DNA of 10,239 bases from Euperipatoides rowelli (lineage: Eukaryota; Onychophora; Udeonychophora; Euonychophora; Peripatopsidae), in the NCBI GenBank assembly GCA_003024985.2, contig PXIH01S0040905.1; one strand, written 5' to 3'. Position numbers and translations under genes: made by a program. The notes under the pieces are model-generated. The model saw only the letters and a program-made list of their open reading frames with translations, was not told where the DNA came from and ran no database searches. This document shows, piece by piece, positions 6,671-10,239 of this stretch. Numbering within the stretch: position 1 is the first letter of the stretch; each line of letters starts with the position of its first letter.

Positions 6671-7965
6671 ACCAACCTGCGATACACTTTTATCAGCATT
6701 AACACCCACATTCTTACTATCAACTATTCTTACCTTGGTATTCTTTTTTCCCGGAATTTTTTCAGTCTCCGCATTGTTATTCCTTAAAAATACATTATTA
6801 TTTTTTCTTTTTATTCTTCTTAAAACTTGCTGAAATGGAGGACAAGACCGTTCATATTCTTCTTGTGTAACTAACTCCGGATCTACATCATCAACACCGT
6901 CCATTTCTTCTTCAACGGAACTAGAATTGGGCAGGAGTGCCCCCATCTTTTGCCACTCTTCAAAGTTAGGGTCACTATTTAGCTAAGCATCAGTCTTAAA
7001 TATTTCCTGACCATTACCAATCACCATTTTCATTTCATAAAGGATCAGCCGATGTGAAATTAATCTTATTATCTTCATTACTCTTAATATTATCAGCTTC
7101 AATTTCACTTTGCTCAATTTCAGCCAATACATTATCTTTCTTTAAGACACTCAAGTACAATAATGTGTTTTATTTTGCCCTACACTCACCATAATCCCCA
7201 GAATATAATTCAAAACACAGCTTACACTTCTTGTAAGTACACTCAATAGATTTATGTCCTAATTGGTGGCACGAGAGACAACTCAGCTCTCTGCCTCTTA
7301 TCGTAAGCAGTATAGACACACCTCCAACATTAATAACATGCGGAATTCTTTGAATTTGTAAACCTGGATTTAATATTGCCTTTATACTAATAAGATTAGA
7401 CTTAAAATTAATACTGCTAGTTACTTTAAAGTCATCATTAGTCATCTGTGTAATCTTTACATAAGGATTCATAGCAACATGTATTTTTGTCAAATCTCTA
7501 TCAACTGGATACCAATGGATCCGGATATCAACCATAGAACAAAGGGATCCATACAAGACTGTGCCACATATACACCATTAAATTTTTGAAAAATCCGTTG
7601 CAGCTCTATCTTTTTTCCCTTTGAGATGAAATCTACTCCCAAATATCGTGTATTTCTCGGAAAATGGACGCTGGCAATCACTTCTTTCCCAATATACCAA
7701 CAATGTCTAACAAAACTTCCACTGCATTTAAATGCACATCAGCTCACTCATCATATAAAGTAAATATAAACCGCTTAGGTGAATATACCGGGAGCATAGC
7801 TTTGTGCCAGTACCATAGACCTTTGAGTAGTTTTATATATCTCTCTGAATTGCTATCAGTATCAACAATGGAATTCTCAAACTCTGCCAAATCACTAGTA
7901 AGTTTTTCAAACCATATTACANTATTATTTTGCTGAGAGCCGGTATTAAGATTAGCACAAGCCGC
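6671..7965 (-). pseudogene. LINE ORF1 (gag-like, CCHC zinc knuckle), frameshifted and truncated
   Basis: This is the nucleic-acid-binding ORF1 of a non-LTR retrotransposon, which packages the LINE RNA. From right to left, the first part (7744-7965) includes WFEKLTSDLAEFE; the next (7490-7730) has VIASVHFPRNTRYLGVDF, then KIELQRIFQKFNGVYVA. A frame change near 7500-7550 leads to a part with CLSCHQLGHKSIEC, a classic CX2CX4HX4C knuckle at 7239-7280, and a second partial CKLC at 7215-7226. A stop falls soon after (near 7168), and a further open part (6671-6946) is acidic then basic, with EEEMDGVDD and LRRIKRKNN. Both ends coincide with single Ns. It has the same strand and style as ORF2 copy A, so the two may belong to one element separated by the CAP-bearing segment. 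Similarity to L1/Tx1-type ORF1 is judged from layout only. Confidence 0.8.
7239..7280 (-). other. CCHC zinc-knuckle motif in LINE ORF1
   Basis: CLSCHQLGHKSIEC follows CX2CX4HX4C exactly. Such knuckles bind single-stranded nucleic acid and are typical of gag-like ORF1 proteins of LINEs and of retroviral-type Gag proteins. The basic surroundings and the nearby second CxxC favour the LINE reading. Confidence 0.88.
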
Positions 7966-7966
7966 N
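7966..7966. other. Single N at the LINE ORF1/Polinton junction
   Basis: Minus-strand reading runs from the Polinton structural protein tail (TYFRSK) straight into ORF1 (AACANLNTGSQQNN) across this base in the same frame, producing a chimeric open frame of 181 codons at 7744-8289. A second N at 7922 lies 44 bases away inside ORF1. Confidence 0.75.
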
Positions 7967-8800
7967 ATCTTAGACCGGAAGTAGGTAAATATTATTGTTT
8001 CACCTGTATCATCCCGTATGTCTATTTCAATTGTGTCAAAAATGTGATGTTCAACATTTAAATAATGAGGTAAATCAAATGATTTTGTAACAACAGTATT
8101 AAATTTAGGATATTCTATAGGTATGTTTCTTAAAAGAGGAGTGTAACTATCACCAACCATTTGATGTGTGATAATATTAGAATAAACAAATAAATTGTAA
8201 ATGCCTCTTTTTATATCTGAAGGATAGTGGGAAATGATTGTAGATGATAAAAAACTTCTTAATGTAAAAACAATTGTGTTTGGTGTCATTAAAGGAATGC
8301 CATCATATGATTTTTTTAATATTCTTTTGTTGTAGCAACATTAAAACAGGATTCTATATAGATGATCAGATAAAGTTAATTCAGAGAAAAAGCAAGTTTT
8401 ATCATCTATTTTAACATTTGATGCAATTCTAGTATCACATATTTTTAAATTATTCGGTTCTAATTCAAATTTCATATAATGAAAATCTGAATATTCTATT
8501 GTATTATTAATAACATTTAAAAGACTCAAAATTGTTCCATAATATCCTTCTGGAATGGTGAGTTTTATATATTTATTTTCATCATTTTGTGAATATGTAT
8601 ATCCAATTAAAATAAAATTATTTTCATATTATTAATTGTGAGCCAACTATATGGAAATTGTATTTCACATAAACCGACTTCATATGCATTTGAAGTGCTC
8701 AGATCTAGAGGTTTAGGTAGCTTTGTAATCAATTTCTCTGGTTTATTTTAAAATAATTCAATGAACTATTGGAAGGTAATGTTAAATAAAATGATGTCAT
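7967..8800 (-). pseudogene. Polinton structural protein, F54H12.2-like, probable minor capsid (broken)
   Basis: This is probably the penton-like minor capsid component of Polinton particles; the family match is recognised from motifs and the role is from published Polinton work. It starts at an ATG at 8798-8800 with FYLTLPSNSS. After a frameshift near 8745 it has LPKPLDLS and EVGLCEIQFPYSW, the family's characteristic N-terminal block. The middle (8341-8610) includes IPEGYYGTIL and LTLSDHLYRILF, and the C-terminal part (7967-8289) has LFVYSNI, MVGDSYTPLLR and FDTIEIDIRDDTG, which are highly characteristic. There are stops or shifts near 8745, 8635 and 8300-8340. It ends at the N at 7966, probably a few residues short of the normal end. 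Confidence 0.84.
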
Positions 8801-9262
8801 AATGATTTCAAATCACTTTCCTTAACCCAAGAATTAAATGATTCTGGATAGCCCTGCTATTTGATTAAATAGAAAAAATGATGACCTCATTTTTATTTTC
8901 TAATTATTTTTTCTATTTTATAATAATCTTGAGGTTTATAACTTACACCTTGCATTTCCTCTGTATAATATGTGCCTTCTACATCTTCAGAATTTAAATC
9001 CTTTATTTTATAAACAGCTGGGACTGTTGGTATCCTTGCTGTTATAATAAATATTTCTTGTGTCCAATTAGGTAAATATTCTTTCTTAAATATTTTTTTA
9101 CTTTAGATAATCTAACTGTATCACCGATATTAAATTAAAATTTTTGTTGTTCATTCCACAGGTTTTGATTACCATATAATGTTTTATATACTTCTTTTTC
9201 ATTTTTTTTATTAACTTTTTTTATTTACCATATATTATGTTTTGTATTCACCTTTTTATTAT
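8797..9262 (-). pseudogene. Polinton integrase C-terminal part with chromodomain (broken)
   Basis: This is the C-terminal end of a retroviral-type (DDE/rve) integrase as used by Polintons to insert their DNA. The catalytic core is absent. In order, it shows KKNEKEVYKTLYGN, then NIGDTVRLSKVK and YLPNWTQEIF, a beta-rich region with AVYKIKDLNSEDVEGTYY, and a chromodomain with YYKIEKIIRK, FFYLIK and GYPESFNSWVKESDL. Stops lie at 9135-9137, at two sites just after IIRK, and at one after LIK; a one-base loss sits in the A run near 9093-9099. The terminal TGA (8797-8799) overlaps the next gene's ATG. Upstream of about 9262 only weak integrase-like sequence remains. Confidence 0.82.
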
Positions 9263-9419
9263 GTCACTTTAAATAATAAACTACAAGATTGATTACATAA
9301 ATACATGTATTGGGTTAAGCAGCAATGACGTGACAATAATATTAAAGGTCAAATCTTGACTTACTTGTTCTTTAATTTGATTGGTTAGCAAATGCAAAGG
9401 TCATTGGTTTTTTTAAAAA
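9263..9419. other. Unassigned stretch between Polinton and piggyBac remnants
   Basis: The left part may still be decayed Polinton integrase (minus-strand VVYYLK-type residues). A TTAA lies at 9315-9318, the target sequence used by piggyBac elements, and could be the left junction of the piggyBac remnant. The bases after it do not form a clear inverted repeat with the right side. No gene is supported. Confidence 0.4.
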
Positions 9420-9945
9420 TGGTGGAGTGCAAAAGAAATTATATTGACGGCAGAAGAAATAGAAGAATTGCAAAAAAGAAAGCAGTGAAGATGAACTAAG
9501 TTATAATCAAAATATGGGGAGAGTTGACAGATATAATCAAGTACTCAGCTTTTATTCAGGATAAGGAATAGTATAAAAAAGTTCAAACATTTACTGATTA
9601 TGTGTCTTTTCTTTATGCAAAAAACAGAGACAAACTAACACACATTCAGTTATTTATTTACAATTAATTCAAAACATTTTAGATTTATATAAAACAGAAC
9701 CAACAACTCCTAAATATGGAAGGCCAGTTAAAGAGCCCGACTTTTTTTGTCTCTATGAATGGCACTTTCCTTCCTTATATCTTCAACAGAAAAGAAAAAA
9801 ATGTTGCTAGATTATGTAAAGTCTGTGTTAAAAAACAACAAAGACATGAATGTCTATTTATGTGTGCTGAATTTGATGTCAGTGTAAGTGTTGTCCATTG
9901 TTTTAAATCTATCATACACAAAAGCAACTTTAAAATTCTTGAAAA
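9420..9945 (+). pseudogene. piggyBac-like transposase remnant, internally deleted and frameshifted
   Basis: piggyBac transposases excise and insert DNA at TTAA sites. The clearest parts are YNQNMGRVDRYNQVLSFY (9502-9555), which matches the conserved block with the third catalytic aspartate (here VD, codon 9526-9528), then LQLIQNILDLYKTE, then GRPVKEPDF and HFPS near 9718-9775. The cysteine-rich C-terminal domain (CKVC, CLFMC and HCF) runs up to about 9925. The second D of the usual VDxxDQ is N, and several domain cysteines are replaced. Stops occur at 9562-9564 and beyond, and a frame change lies in the A run near 9793-9800. Just before the block, at 9444-9480, LTAEEIEELQKR followed by SSEDE looks like a piggyBac N-terminus, which would mean most of the protein is deleted between them. 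Confidence 0.78.
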
Positions 9946-10239
9946 AAAAATCTTGTTACTGTTATTTCTAATATTTTATAGTATAGTAGCCCAAGTAATA
10001 TTTTTTTATTCATTATAATATCTTTTTTTTTAAAAAAAAAAATAAAATAAACAATCAATATTTTTTATTACATTTCAAGTTTATTGAGAAATTATGAATT
10101 AAGAAACAAGGAATTAATTAAAAGTTTTGACTAGGGAAAATAAATGCAACATTTTGACTGGCCTTTCTGCATTTAAATAAAACGTTGAATGGGTTAAATG
10201 GCTTTCTTTCTTTAACAGTCGCACTGCAATGGGGGGGGG
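9946..10239. other. AT-rich tail ending in a G run
   Basis: No gene is seen. There is poly(T)/poly(A) at about 10021-10045, a TTAA at 10194-10197 preceded by GGG, and a terminal run of nine G at 10231-10239. The G run at the very end of the sequence is more likely a read or contig-end artefact than a genomic feature. Confidence 0.5.

Larger units (their letters stand above)
7967..9290 (-). mobile_element. Polinton/Maverick fragment (integrase C-terminus and structural gene)
   Basis: Two genes lie in tandem on the minus strand: the end of a retroviral-type integrase with chromodomain, then a structural gene of the F54H12.2-like family. The same pair (F54H12.3-like integrase and F54H12.2-like protein) is known from Polintons, large self-synthesising DNA transposons with a virus-like capsid. 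Both genes carry frameshifts and stops, so this is a decayed remnant. No protein-primed DNA polymerase, packaging ATPase, protease or terminal inverted repeat is seen. The right end near 9290 is uncertain because similarity fades; the left end is set by the N at 7966. Confidence 0.84.

Noticed and set aside
7744-8289. 181-codon frame taken as one protein
   Set aside because: It is a chimera of the Polinton structural protein tail and LINE ORF1 joined through the N at 7966.
10231-10239. G homopolymer as a structural or telomeric element
   Set aside because: It is a pure G run only at the sequence end, with no telomeric repeat, and is most likely an end artefact.

Overview
The window looks like AT-rich nuclear DNA from an invertebrate animal, most likely an arthropod and perhaps a chelicerate. 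That placement is inference. It rests on the mix of decayed L1/Tx1-like non-LTR retrotransposon copies, a Polinton/Maverick fragment, a piggyBac remnant and one spliced CAP-superfamily exon of an invertebrate type. There is no prokaryotic gene organisation. Almost everything recognisable is broken mobile DNA, and the only plausible host-gene piece is one 140-nt exon.

Layout from left to right. Positions 1-713 are nine units of an 80-81 bp minisatellite. Positions 715-4971 are two related minus-strand LINE ORF2 copies lying head to tail. Copy B (715-2574) runs from the endonuclease start to early reverse transcriptase. Copy A (2588-4971) runs from the endonuclease C-terminal part through the YVDD motif to a truncated RT C-terminus. 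Copy A carries a 197-bp poly(A)-tailed insertion with a 12-bp target-site duplication (3605-3825). Positions 4973-6669 are mostly AT-rich noncoding DNA carrying the CAP exon at 6504-6643 (+). Positions 6671-7965 are a minus-strand LINE ORF1 (gag-like, CCHC zinc knuckle). Positions 7967 to about 9290 are a minus-strand Polinton fragment: the integrase C-terminal part with a chromodomain, then a structural (F54H12.2-like, probable minor capsid) gene whose start overlaps the integrase stop by four bases. Positions 9420-9945 are a plus-strand piggyBac transposase remnant, apparently with a large internal deletion. The rest is AT-rich and ends in a G run.

Six isolated N characters occur, at 714, 3250, 4972, 6670, 7922 and 7966. 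Four of them fall exactly where one kind of sequence changes to another, so part of the mosaic may come from assembly joins rather than biology. In particular, the CAP segment is bounded by two such Ns and lies between LINE ORF1 and LINE ORF2, which would otherwise be neighbours in one element.

I see no intact autonomous element, no RNA gene, no CRISPR array and no clear new biological system. The observations most worth following are the tRNA-promoter-like, hairpin-forming minisatellite, the N-bounded mosaic, the poly(A) insertion with its target-site duplication, the in-frame RT deletion in LINE copy B, and the ATGA overlap between the Polinton integrase and structural gene.
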